Made by a program: the position numbers and the translations under genes. A DNA stretch of 64,000 nt, taken from NCBI GenBank assembly GCA_947683625.1, contig CANTUR010000240.1, positions 310,001 to 374,000 of the forward strand, given 5' to 3'. The notes below the pieces were generated by a model that saw nothing but the letters and a program-made list of their open reading frames with translations, was not told the origin of the DNA and searched no databases. This document shows positions 47,180 to 58,560 of this stretch, in pieces; position 1 is the first letter of the stretch, and every line of letters starts with the position of its first letter. Source of the stretch: Mallotus nudiflorus (taxonomy: Eukaryota > Streptophyta > Magnoliopsida > Malpighiales > Euphorbiaceae).

Positions 47180-47421
47180 ACTCTATTTGCTGGTTTCAAG
47201 AACTTGTATTATTGGCAATTTTGTTTTGTTGAGTTGAGATATCGATGTATTTGGAGATATTACCATATGTATTTGTTATTGGTGAATTTATTATGGTTTT
47301 ATTTTTGAGATGATTAATCTTATTTGCAAAAAATTTCTAAGGTTTACTATGGGTTTTGGTTGCATTATGCATTTTCCATTCCCTAATGTTGGTCATGTAC
47401 CTATAGGTTCGAGTCGTGACA
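47180..47421 (-). mobile_element. 5' tip of the long gypsy LTR, minus strand
   Basis: The minus strand starts TGTCACGACTCGAACC at 47421 and matches the first part of the LTR at 52649, including 'attagggaatgg'. This is the part missing from the LTR copy at 342-2941. Confidence 0.7.
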
Positions 47422-47439
47422 ACACTTATGCATAACTAG

Positions 47440-48064
47440 ACTCAAGATCAAGAGGTGGATCCTTTTGTACTATTTCACTCTGAGGATTATTAAATTTTAA
47501 TTCAAGTCCGGCTAAGAAAATGTGTGTTTGAAGTTGACTAATATGCTTGTGTAGTGATATCACTCTATTAACATTTTCCCCTTAAACACTCATTCAGGCA
47601 TCAATCTCCTGAAATACCCCAACTAGCTCATTGTAGTATGTATGTAATGGCCTACCATTCTGATATGTAGTAAATGATTTTCTATTTAACTCAAACAATT
47701 GAGTTTCATTAGATCCATTATAGAAGGTTTTAGAGACAACATCACATATCTCCTTTGCTATTTAAAGATGGATGAATCTCTGCATCAATATTTGACTCAT
47801 GGAATCAATGAGCCAACTTTTTACTTGGTTATTATCAATAAGCCAAATCTTTGAAGCTTTATCTCCCACAGGTGGTTTTGGAGTTGCGCCAATAAGAAAG
47901 CCAGATTTATTTCTGACTCCAATTCGCATCTCCATCAGTTGTGACCATAAAGGGTAGTTCATATCATCCAGTATAATTCTAGTAGGAAATGAAGAATTAT
48001 CTTGAAGAATTTGAATAAAAGTTGGTGTTCCACGTAATACAATAGATGTATTTTCAGTGGACAA
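47440..48064 (-). pseudogene. Ty1/copia-type gag, 5' part
   Basis: The frame starts ATG at 48064: MSTENTSIVLRG, then ILDDMNYPLWSQLMEMRI, SGFLIGATPKPPVGD, and NNQVKSWLIDSMSQILMQRF. After a stop near 47762 homology continues with EICDVVSKTFYNGSNETQLF, ELNRKSFTT, GRPLHTYYNELVGVFQEID and, later, a segment around LAGLELKFNNPQSEI. This is the UBN2-type capsid of copia retrotransposons. The zinc knuckle and pol are absent; the sequence ends at the older gypsy LTR tip. Confidence 0.85.
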
Positions 48065-48593
48065 GTTGGATTTTGAAAGGATTACAACTTCAAAGGATTC
48101 AAAAAATGTTGAAGAGAAAATAAATATGATTTCAATGATTCAATACAAAATTTGAATCGATTTCAATAAGTATGCTATAATACTATGTAAAATAAAATTT
48201 AAAGGAAAAAGAAGAGAGAATTCAAGGAAATTATATTTTTATATATTCACAAGAAATGTTATATCCTTTATATATATACCAAATATTTTTATATATGAAA
48301 GACTTAAATATATATATTAATTAGAGATAAAATAACTTCCTAAATAAAAATAAAAATTTAATTCCTAATATGTAGAAACAAACCTTTGACTCGCTTCAAC
48401 ATTATATAAAATGACAGTCTGGACTTTTTCTTGTTTGGGAAAGGTACATTATATAGTACTAACATTCTAGATCTTTTCTTTCTTTTTCTGTCTAAAATTG
48501 ATAATGACTTCCTTAAATAATTTGGGCTGCTTGACGCTATATTGATCATAATCATAATCAAGATATTTTAGCATTTATAATTAGTAAAATATA
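48065..48593 (-). mobile_element. Probable leader and LTR of the copia fragment
   Basis: Upstream of the copia gag on the minus strand lies an AT-rich stretch with TATATATAAAGGATAT near 48250-48275 and 'gaattctctcttc' near 48210, a usual LTR promoter layout. Boundaries cannot be fixed. A segment at 48430-48490 ('attctagatcttttctttc') recurs at 49845-49900. Confidence 0.35.
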
Positions 48594-48616
48594 TTAGCCA
48601 TGATCACTTAATGAAT

Positions 48617-48854
48617 ATCGATCGTGGCATGACACCGGATAAATACGATCAATGAATGAATATTAGCTTTTATATTTAGTAAAATATATTAGACATGTCG
48701 CTCATATATGTTGTGCCCATTGGATTTGTAATTCAATTGCTGTAATTTGTTAATGCAATGTAAATTAATATGAGATTCTTGTGATATATTTCTTATTCTT
48801 CAAAGAAATGAAAGAGCAACTCATATAAATTGATAGTTGAAAAAAAAAAAAAAA
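48617..48854 (+). mobile_element. Poly(A)-tailed retroposon with 23-bp target duplication
   Basis: The insert ends in about 15 A residues (48840-48854). The sequence TTAGCCATGATCACTTAATG... at 48594-48616 is repeated after the tail at 48859-48881 with two mismatches over 23 bp. This layout points to LINE-type reverse transcription of a short RNA: a SINE, a 5'-truncated LINE or a processed transcript. A 94-bp spaced duplication ('ttagtaaaatatattag' at 48581 and 48674) spans its left edge. No gene is identified in it. Confidence 0.6.
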
Positions 48855-48881
48855 CACTTTAGCCATGATCACCGAATGAAT

Positions 48882-50953
48882 TTTTATTATTTTATGCATC
48901 AACAATATTTATTCCTATTTTATTTATATATGGTATTATTTTATATTTTATTTATGATAATACAAAATAATAAACATTTTGACTATAATTTAGGAAACAA
49001 GAATATTTTACTAAAATTCTCAAAGATTTTTTTATTTAATATACTTAAGGATATATAAGTAAGTATATTTAGTATTAATTATTTAGTGACAAATATTTTT
49101 GGCACAATTTGTGCCAAAAAGATTTTCTCTTTAATAAATTTCTTCTTAAAGGTAAAATGAGAAAAAAAAAAAAGTCCATGAATAAAGTATAACACTATGC
49201 CATATTTGATTCACCGAATAAATCAAAAATAAAATAACTTATTTGCTTTGATTTTAATTTTATTATGAAATATTAATTTCATAAAATAATAATTCTATAA
49301 TTTTTGAATAATAGTTATTTTTCTAAAAACTAAAAAATAAGTATTCTTTATCTTTAAATAGACTATTTTCACTTTTATCCCAATTTTTATATTTAATTTC
49401 TCATAATGTTTATGTTTTTGCTTTCTTTCTTTTTTTAGAATAATTTAATTCTTATTTTTTAATATTTTTTAATTTAATTTAACTCATGTTTGACAATTAT
49501 AAATTATATAAAATTTATTTATTTTATATGTTTATATTTTTATGATTAAAAAATTTTAAAATTTTATTTATTTATTTATTATGTAATTATATTATTTTAG
49601 AGAAATAAAATATACTTGATAAATTTTTATATATTATATATTTATTTTTTTTTATGTAAAATATGTTAAAATTGTATAACTACTTAATTTTGATATTGAT
49701 AAAGGTATGGATGTAATTTATATTTAAATCTATTTATCCGTTATAGTAAATTTTAAATCATAAACTAGAGTATATAATAATAATAATTATTTACAATTTT
49801 ATTATACACTTATTTGTAAAAAATAGTTTGGATTTCTTCTGCATTGGAAAATGTACCTTATGCTGTACTGAGATTCTAGATCTTTTCTTTCTTTCAATAC
49901 TAGATTCCATTTTGTTTTAGCTAGTAAATTTCTTCGTATGCAATGCTTGACAATCTTCACAATCTTTATTTTTTTTTTTTTTTACAATTTAATTATCCTT
50001 TTAAAATTAAATTCAAATATTGAAATACTCTTTGTAAACTCTAAATTAAAATCCAATGTTATGATTAAGGGAAAAAAATAAGAAAATCTTCCAAGCTTTA
50101 TTAACTAACTAATATTACATTCAATTTAAAATTGAATCATTAAAATTCATAAAGTTTAAAAAATTGCTCAAATGAGTCTCTATTTAATGTTCGCTTAACA
50201 TATATGTGAAGTCTGATGTTTGGGACTTGCAAAAAAGTATAAAAATTTCTATTTCTTATTTTAATACAATTAAAGCTTAAAAAATTTTAAAATTCAATAT
50301 GTCCATTTATTTTAAATTTATATTTTATTTCAATGTGAAAATTATTGTTAAATAATTATTTTATTCTTGAAAGTTATCTATATATTATTTAAATTTACTT
50401 TTACACTATAATCATTTTCTTAGAATAAAAATTTTCACACTCTAAAATCATCTTTTAAGAATAAAAATATATATTTTAGAATGATTTTGACCAGTAAAAT
50501 TTTCAATTTACTTGTATTTCTTATAAAAATATTTTAGATCATATATTATTTTTTATTTTTACATTATCATAAATTTGCTAAATAAAAATTTTACATTCTA
50601 AAATTATTTTTGAAGAATAAAGATATTACTTTAGAATAACTGTGACAATAATTTTTTCAATGATAATTTTTCACTCTTAAATAAATTTGGCCAATAATTT
50701 TTATACTTTAAAAATATTTTCTAAAAAATTAATAACATATGCTCTAAAATAAATAATTTTTAACAAACCAAACAATTTTTAAAAATGATTTTACTCTTTA
50801 TTTTAAAATACATTTTCCAAAATAAAAAAATTAATTATATACATACATTCAGTTTAAACTGAATTTTTCGGTTTTGAAAAAGTACAAACCGAACCAAAAT
50901 TACCGGAATTTTAGTTTAGTTTTGGCAATCTATTTTTTTGCCAAAAGTTTCTA
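48882..50953. other. AT-rich stretch with no recognised gene
   Basis: The sequence is rich in homopolymer A/T runs and has no coherent frame. A motif 'tttttcggttttgaa...accgaaccaaaa' at 50860-50900 resembles a dispersed plant intergenic repeat. The copia-adjacent motif recurs at 49845-49900. Confidence 0.5.
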
Positions 50954-51217
50954 CACCACAACAAATTTATGTATCAGTGACAATTTTTTATGGTCATGAA
51001 TTTATTGTCACAAAATATAATACTAATGTGACAAGGACTTTTTGTCTGTCACCATAATACTTCACTATTAATTGTAAAATAATATATGACAATATTATTG
51101 TATTGTCACAAAAAAAAAAATTGTGATATGTAAAAATAGTCAATAAAAGTTTAACAAAATTTAGAGATACAACTTGTGACCATTATTTATTTTTATCACT
51201 AAAAATGTTTTGTGGTG
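50954..51217. mobile_element. Small CACTA-like non-autonomous element
   Basis: The left end CACCACAACAAATTTATG is mirrored at the right end by TTTTGTGGTG. Inside each end the order GTGA...ATGGTCA is also mirrored. Repeated 'gtgacaa/ttgtcac' words resemble the subterminal repeats of CACTA elements, whose termini are CACTACAAGAAA-like. It is 264 bp with no coding capacity. A 3-bp target duplication is not evident (cta versus gca). Confidence 0.5.
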
Positions 51218-51823
51218 GCATATTAAAGTTGTCACATAAAAAGTATTAAATTTAATTTTGCGTGGGTGGAGATTATTGGACTCCACCTATTAATTTTTGC
51301 AGTCCATTTTTTTTTTAAATTGTAAATTACATAACTATTATGTATTGAAATTTTTTATTCTTTTATTAATTACAATTATTAAACTACCATTTTTTTTTCA
51401 TTTTCCTTCCAAAATCATTGTGTGATGTTTAAACATTTTAAAACTATTTGTAATTGAGTTTTTTTTTTTTGCTGCGGTAATAAAATTTAATATAGTAAAT
51501 TATTGTTTTTGATAATTACTCTTTAACTTTTAACTTATCTTGATTGTAGGAATTTGGCACCAATTATAGTAAATAATTATCTTTTCCTTTTTTTATGAAG
51601 AGATTTTTTTAAATATCATATGCACAAAATTTTATTTTTTATTCTTATCATCATTTTTTAAAAAATAATTTAAAATCAAATTATGTGATTAAAAAATCAT
51701 TATAAAAATTCAACAATAATTCATCATAGTAACTTATAAATTCAATGAATAGAGCTAAATCAATTTACATGTAATTTAGGATAAAATATATCCCAACAAA
51801 TACTAACTAAATTATACTAGGAA

Positions 51824-51862
<39 letters not shown>

Positions 51863-52648
51863 GCACTTACTTGTCTATTATTAATATGTCATAACAATTG
51901 TCTTAAAATTACAAAAAAAAAAAAATTATATGATGAATTTTCATTAAATTTTTATAATATATGTTTTTAATTCATGTAATTTTGATTTTTTATATTTAAA
52001 AAAGTATGATAAGAAAAAATAAAATAATGTGCATTTGATATTAAAAAACTTGTTCGTATTTCAAAAATTGTTCATAAAAAGTGAACAAAATTGGTTAGTT
52101 TTTTTTTTTTTTAATAATTGGTGAAAGTTTTATAATTGTCTAAAAAAATTAAAAGGTAAAGAGTGCTTATAAAAAAAAAAATTGACTGTGCTAAGTTTTT
52201 TTTAATACAAACAAAGAAATTTGATGTAAGCTCAAACACAAGTAGTTTTATAATTTTAAATATTAAATAGTAAATTTAGATAAAAAAAAAATTTTAAAAG
52301 TTGAATAGTAGCTAATGAAAAATAAAAATTCTAAATAAAGGGTAATTATATAACCTAAAATTCTAAAAAGAAAATAAAATGCAGAAATAAATAAGTGGAG
52401 TGAAAAAACTCTGCACCCTTTTAATTTTTTCCAATATTTTTCAAGTTTAAGATTAATTTAGTTTATATTAAGAGACATTAATTAACTATCACTAATATAT
52501 ATTCAAAAAAATTTATTACTATAAAAAAAAATTATCACTTATTAAACTTACATTTTTTTATCAAATATTTCATAATTACCATAAACTTATAAAGTAAACT
52601 AACTTCTAAATTTACCTACATTTTTATATAATTTATGGAGATTTTTAC
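51218..52648. other. AT-rich stretch with no recognised gene
   Basis: Nothing coding is seen. It contains a (TC)n run at 51827-51853 followed by (TA)n, and several poly(A)/poly(T) tracts. Confidence 0.5.
51827..51862. repeat. (TC)n(TA)n microsatellite
   Basis: About 13 TC units are followed by four TA units. Confidence 0.9.
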
Positions 52649-53264
52649 TGTCACGACTCGAACCCGAGGGCATGTACCGACACTAGGGAATGGGTAGGCA
52701 TAAGGCCCCCGAAATCCGTAATAACCTTAAAGAAAAGAAAAAATAAAACTTTCAAATTTAAAACTTTATTTTATACCAGAACACATTATCAAAATGATTT
52801 TTCTAAAAATAAACATAATCGTGCGCATTATAAAATATTTTTTATCATCAAATGTCATAAATCAATCTTAAACATTATACATAAACGTGATTCATTAAAC
52901 TCCAATACATAAATATATTTAAGTTATACAAACTCATAGTACACACACACTACTGCAGTATGCTAGAGTCACTACTACAGTACAACTCACAATAACCTAC
53001 ATAATATAGTCGGTGATGAAGAAATTTGGCATAGAGGCGGTCTTAGGTCGAACTCCCAAGCTCCTAAAAAAAATAGATTGAAGGGAATCAAACCTCACTG
53101 AGTAAGTCAATAAAAGAACTATACGGTTTGAAAACCTTTTTGAAAACCATATAATTATAGTGAAAAATAATTTATAACGTATATATATAGCTTTTGAAAA
53201 ATCTCGATAGAACCTAAACCCCAAATTTCTAAATGGGCCAACTGGGCCCCACTTAATCCAACTA

Positions 53265-53450
53265 GACTATCGGTCCCCGAGAGCAAAGGCATCAACCGAG
53301 ACACCAAGCCGCAGTCATCCACTTAATCCAAACACATGGCATTGGTAGTCCCCGAGAGCTAAGGCATCCACCGAGGCACCCATCCCAGTCCATAATTAAC
53401 TTTCAATCCCTAACGGTCCCCGAGAGTAAAGGCTTCCACCGAGGCACCCG
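53265..53450 (+). repeat. Tandem units in the long LTR
   Basis: Three copies of 'ggtccccgagagc(a/t)aaggc' with 'accgaggcacc' occur at about 70-80-bp spacing; the counterpart is at 2430-2605. Confidence 0.8.
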
Positions 53451-55354
53451 TCCCAATTTATATCCATAAGTCATACATACATTGGATCCATCTCTCAATC
53501 TTTACTATGTAACACACGGTCCTGGTGAAACCCACCAGGTAGCCTGTTCTACCAAAATTTCTCAAAAAAAAATTTGAATAAATAAAGGCACTTAAATCTT
53601 AAATAGCAGCATTTCAAATTAAATAAATCATATAATGAATACTAAAAATATGAGCGCATTGCATCTTTAAATAAAACACACGCACCAGGTGAATTTATCA
53701 ACTTACAAGACGAGCAAGAAGGCTGATGACCAGCGTGTCTACCTTGATCCAACAGCTTCCGCTTTGATATTCTCTAAAAAAGAAATTAACAGACCTATTT
53801 CAAAAACACGTCTATAGAATTAAAATAAAAATCAACAGAAATAACAAAATTCTAGATTGACTCGAGGAAGACCAGATAAGACTCAATAGATAGGGAAAAC
53901 CCTACTTAACGCTAGAAATTTATGAAAAAATGTCACATTTTACGAGAAAATATACCAAATTTTGGTAGAGTCTCCTCTATAAAACGGACTCTCTAACATA
54001 GGTAGAGTCATTCCTGCATAGAAAATACACTTCTAGTATTCACAGACATTCACACTCGAGTTAGACTTCTAGAACTACACTTTTCCCCAACCGAGATCAC
54101 AACTCAACCAAAACATTACAAAATTAAATCATTTACTTCCAAAATGTATATTCATATAAATATCCATAACTTAGAGAAAATAATTTCTCATTAAAGATTA
54201 AAAACAAAATTTCACAAACATATATATATATATATATATTTGGAAACAATATTCAAAATTAATATAACCTAATTAAAAATACCTATAAATTTATAACAAT
54301 CCACTAAACCTCCTAAATATTAATAAAACCAATTAAATATATACTTAGCTATAATAAGCATAAAGTTACATATTTACCCATATAATAATAAAAAATACAC
54401 ATAATATTCAAATAATATCCAATCTATTATTAAAAATTAATTTTTCAAGACTAGTGTTAATTAGTCTAAATAGTAAATAATTTGTAAAAATCCTTTTAAA
54501 TTCCTAATTATTATTAAAAACAACCACAATTTATTATTTAATTATAATTAACACAAAATTATGTTCTCTACCCCTATAATACAAAAACTTACATAATATA
54601 CTATTATTATTCAAAAATTCCCTAAAAATCATACAAAAGCCTAAAATTATTTTCTCAACATATATATTATTAATATTAATTAAAACACATATTTAAACCA
54701 ATATTCCAACAAAAATCCAATTCTAACCTAATTATTTAATTTTCACATAAACTCTAAAATTCATAGAAATTATATAATATCCCTAAAAAAATTTTTCTTT
54801 ATTCTAAAATTAATATTAACTCATAATAACACCAAAAATACCAAATTTTATAATTTTAATAATTAAATTATGAAAATTAATAAAATAATAATAAAATACT
54901 CAAAAATTCACAAAAATCAAAATAAATTCCAAAAATCATACAAAAATTCATAGAGGTAGATTAAGCTACAGAAAATCACATTTGTAAAGGGAGTTTGCAA
55001 GATTCAAGCTAGATCAAGCTAACAAAATTTGAAACCCTAGGACTCCATAAATAAAAATCAACAAAAACTCAATCAAATGGAGATTAAAACTTAAACTAAG
55101 CTTGGATTAGTACTCACCGGTGCAAGAGGAAGAGAAAGACACTAGAATCAAAGAAAATGGTGATCGAAAGTGATGGAGGCACAGTGACAGGGGAAGAATT
55201 GGAACGGTGTAAGGAGAGCTACTGTGAGTTTTTTTTCTTCTTGGTTCTTCATGTCCTTCTTTTTTTCCTCTTTTGTGTTGTGTGTGTGTGTTGGTGTTTA
55301 ATGCATTCATGTATGTGGGTTGTAGTATGCATGCATTTGTGTGTTTATTTTGTA

Positions 55355-55357
<3 letters not shown>

Positions 55358-55404
<47 letters not shown>
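55358..55404. repeat. (TG)n microsatellite
   Basis: A run of about 23 TG units. It produces the artefactual Cys-Val frames at 55157-55458 and the Thr-His frame on the other strand. Confidence 0.95.
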
Positions 55405-55408
<4 letters not shown>

Positions 55409-55473
55409 TATTAATGTGTGGTGGATATTTTATACATAAATTTGACCACATTATTTAATAATACTTTATTCTG

Positions 55474-55478
<5 letters not shown>

Positions 55479-55507
<29 letters not shown>
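55479..55507. repeat. (AT)n microsatellite at an LTR boundary
   Basis: About 14 AT units run directly into the decayed start of the Tat-type LTR (TATAAGCACCC for TGTAAGCACCC). Confidence 0.9.
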
Positions 55508-55672
55508 AGCACCCAATTTCAAGATGCAGTTATGCATGAATGCGACAAAAAGCCTCTATGATGACAATTTAATAAAAAAATTGACCTTTAGTGTTAAATT
55601 TCACAATTTCAAGAACTAAATTGCAACATTTTTTTTATGTATAATTGTAAAAAAATTGACTTTTGTAGAGGT

Positions 55673-55748
55673 ATATTTGGAAATGTGCAACCAACATTAT
55701 GTAATGTCAATTGACATTACATAATGTTGGTTGCACATTTCCAAATAT
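55673..55748. repeat. Perfect 76-bp palindrome in the LTR U3
   Basis: Two 38-bp arms meet without a spacer at 55710/55711 (centre ATGTCAATTGACAT) and pair at every base from 55673 to 55748. Confidence 0.95.
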
Positions 55749-55855
55749 TTATCGGCATTACACAATGCCAATCGGCATTATATAATGCCAAATTAGCATT
55801 ACACAACGCCAATCGGCATTACACAATGTCGATCAACATTTTAGAATGCCGATGT
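55749..55855. repeat. Short GGCATTA-type tandem array
   Basis: About six units of 'atcggcattacacaatgcca' and variants follow the palindrome. Each unit is itself near-palindromic. Confidence 0.85.
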
Positions 55856-57788
55856 GCTAAAAAATTCAGTAAAAATCTTTTTTCTTATTATGATTGGTCC
55901 AAGTTTAATTTATAAATAAATTGATTTAAGTATTTATCTTTAGGTTTTGGTCCAATACGCGTCTCTTACGCATATAATCTTCTTTTTTGAAGTTAAATTT
56001 ATCCTATTTTTTTGGAAGGGAGAGATCAGAGCTTTTTGATCATGTAACTCTGTGATCAAGTAAGAAATTAGCTTAGAACTGGTATATAGAAAGAAAAGAT
56101 TGGCAGAGAGAAGAAAAAATGGGGTAAAAAAAACCATAATCAACTACTACAATAGAGGTTGATTGAGAAAAAAGAGAGAAAAACCTAACCTGATACTGTC
56201 ATTTTCAAAACCTTTTTTTTTTAAAGAACCAAAGTATGTTCCTTTAAATAGTCCTAGAAATCTAGAAAGCGTTGAGTCAGTTTTCCCAAAATGGTGAAAT
56301 CTTATTCTAAGGAGCATTCAAGCAACATCTGCATAATATTACTCATCTTCTACTTTTTTTTTATTAGTTCTTTCTTTTATATCATTATTTTCTTTTTATT
56401 ATTTTTATTTTATTATTTCTGTGTTTTTTATTCAAGTTTATTTTAATTATTTTGTTTTCTTTGTTCATGAATTCTAATCTTATTTTCTTTTTCTTTTTAT
56501 TCTTTGTGTTTCATGATTCTGGTGATGAATACATGATTGAACAAAGGAAACTCATTGAGAATCCATGAATGAAAGCCAAGAGTCAAGATCCCAATTTAAT
56601 TTAATTTGGCTCTGTTTAGTTTAGTTTAGTTTATTTTTTAGGTTTTAAATTTGTTTAATTTGTCTTCTTAAAGGTTGTATTTTAATTTTATTTTCATTAT
56701 TATTTTGGTAGATTTTGTAATAGCCCCGATAGTGGGAATAATGAAAATTTAGTTCTCTTGTTCCTAAAAAATTGATTAGTAAATTAGGTTCAAATTGGTA
56801 AACCCTGATTAAAAATAAATGGAGGAATTAGATTAATTTAGGTTGTATGTTAAATTAAATTAGGGTTTTTTAGATAAAATAATTTAATTGCATGGTTGAT
56901 CTTTTTTATTTGTTTGTTTTGATTTTTTATCGTTTTGGGGCTTGTTTATTCTTTTTATGTGTTTTGGGCCGTAGGCCCATATTAGGCTCTAACCTAATTA
57001 ATAATTTTTAGGTTTAAGTAGTTCTTTATTAGCCCATCTCATTTAATAGGTCTAGATTTTAATTAAAATGCATTTTAGGCCTATAATTAAATAGATTTAG
57101 GTTAGAGATAATTTAAGGCTCATTTAGTAATTTAGACATAGGCCCATTTTAGGCTAATTACAATTAATTTAGACTTAGCCCATTAAATAAAAGTCTTTTT
57201 CATAACTTGTAGATTTAAGATCACCTTAGAATTAAAACTTGTAGAATTAGGCCCACTCTTAGAATTAAAATAAATAAACTTAGGTTCGCTTAATTAAAAT
57301 TAAATAGGAATTAGACCCATTAGTCTTTAGGCTCACTTGTAAATTAAAACATGTAGATTTAGCCCATTTAATTAAAATCAATGTAGATTATACTAACTTA
57401 GGGATTATGAACTTAAATGAATGCATTGTTTTACATGTATTTTCATGGGTAGTTTGCCTGGATTTAATTTTTTTAAATAGAGGTTTATATGAAATTACAT
57501 GTAAATAGAGGATAACATAGTAATTTATAAAATAATTCTAAATGAACACAAGATTGAAAGAAGTTGGTATTATATATCTAGAATCTCCTGTTATGATGCT
57601 AGCTTTCTTTTAGAGAATCAAGTACCACCATTTTTATTTCTCCCCGTTATTACCCTGGATGGTAACTCCTCATCTCCATGCCATGTCATTGTGGGACAAT
57701 GCTTAGTGTGTTCTCTAGAGCCTCGAGCTCAAACAGTGTCACAATTGCTAAAATCTTGGGCGTTGCACTAAACCCCCATCATCTACAG

Positions 57789-57806
57789 TGGCAACTCCAC
57801 TAGGGA
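57789..57806 (+). promoter_or_regulatory. Primer-binding site of the Tat-type element
   Basis: TGGCAACTCCACTAGGGA lies one base after the LTR end. It is close to the TGGCGACTCC-CTGGGGA site of Tat/Ogre elements, generally assigned to Arg-tRNA. Confidence 0.75.
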
Positions 57807-58560
57807 TAAGAGATAATGATTCTACTTGTGTTCTCTAGAGTTATTTTATTAATTATTATTTTATTCTTGCATTCATTATGCATCTCCTTATAACCGATTG
57901 TGTTGGTTTATGGTTCTATGATTCCATTAGCTTTATGGGCCTGTAAATTGGCTCTAACCATCACTTTTAGCCTTTACTCAATTCAAGAGAGATTATTGGG
58001 CTCATCTGACTAGAGTCTATATCCAAGTCCTAAAGGGGGGTAATTTTATCTCGAGTTTGCAAAGGATGTCGAGCCCCTATGACCTTGGCCTATAAGTCAA
58101 GTCTTAAAGGAGGACATCTTGCTAAGGGAACCTTGACCTTTTTCACCGAACTCAACTCATTTAGTGGCTTAGTAACTTCCCCTAGGATTTACCCAAATTG
58201 CTTGTGAATGTTTCCATGAGGTATTTTTATCTATAAAAGCCTAAGCCCATTTAGGTTAATAAAGATTGGGCTAATCTTTTATACCTAAAAAATATTATTT
58301 TACTGCTTTAAGAGATTTGGCATGTGCATCAGTTCGATATCCCTTGCTAATATTAAGACCAAGACCAAAATTCCTAGGAAAAGAGACTCACCATTGAACA
58401 TGTGTTTGGGAGGAATAAGGTTGGAAAGATGAATGTTGTATGCTTGAATGATACTTCCTATTTACTACTTATTGCATAGCACGTGCATTATGCATGTATG
58501 CATTTCATCCATCACACTAACCACTTTGTTTTGCAGCCATCATAGATTCATTTGGGTCTT
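57807..58560 (+). mobile_element. Untranslated leader of the Tat-type element
   Basis: About 750 bp without a gene lie between primer site and gag, as expected for the leader that would carry dimerisation and packaging signals. Confidence 0.55.

Larger units (their letters stand above)
52649..55503 (+). mobile_element. Long gypsy LTR, plus strand, right end uncertain
   Basis: It begins TGTCACGACTCGAACCCGAG, a common start of plant gypsy LTRs, and shares ordered landmarks with 342-2941 on the opposite strand. The tandem block is at 53265-53450, the 'cctggtgaaacccacc' segment at 53521 and the 'tttggtagagtc' segment at 53960. The right side runs into microsatellites and the Tat-type LTR at 55504, so the CA end is not seen. 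The minus-strand frame at 52997-53224 and those around 55107-55458 are not genes. Confidence 0.65.
55504..57787 (+). mobile_element. 5' LTR of a Tat-type element
   Basis: It starts TATAAGCACCCAATTTC (TG decayed) and ends ATCTACA directly before a primer-binding site, giving 2,284 bp. It aligns with the solo LTRs at 33513-35516 and 10770-12657, both opposite in orientation. The 3' part with 'gtgttctctagagcctcgagctc' near 57715 matches 33570-33590. A palindrome and GGCATTA array fill 55673-55855. Open frames at 55724-56143 are not genes. Confidence 0.85.

Noticed and set aside
55107..55458. Open frames of 61-114 residues on both strands around the TG run
   Set aside because: They are created by the (TG)n microsatellite (poly Cys-Val or Thr-His) and have no domain.
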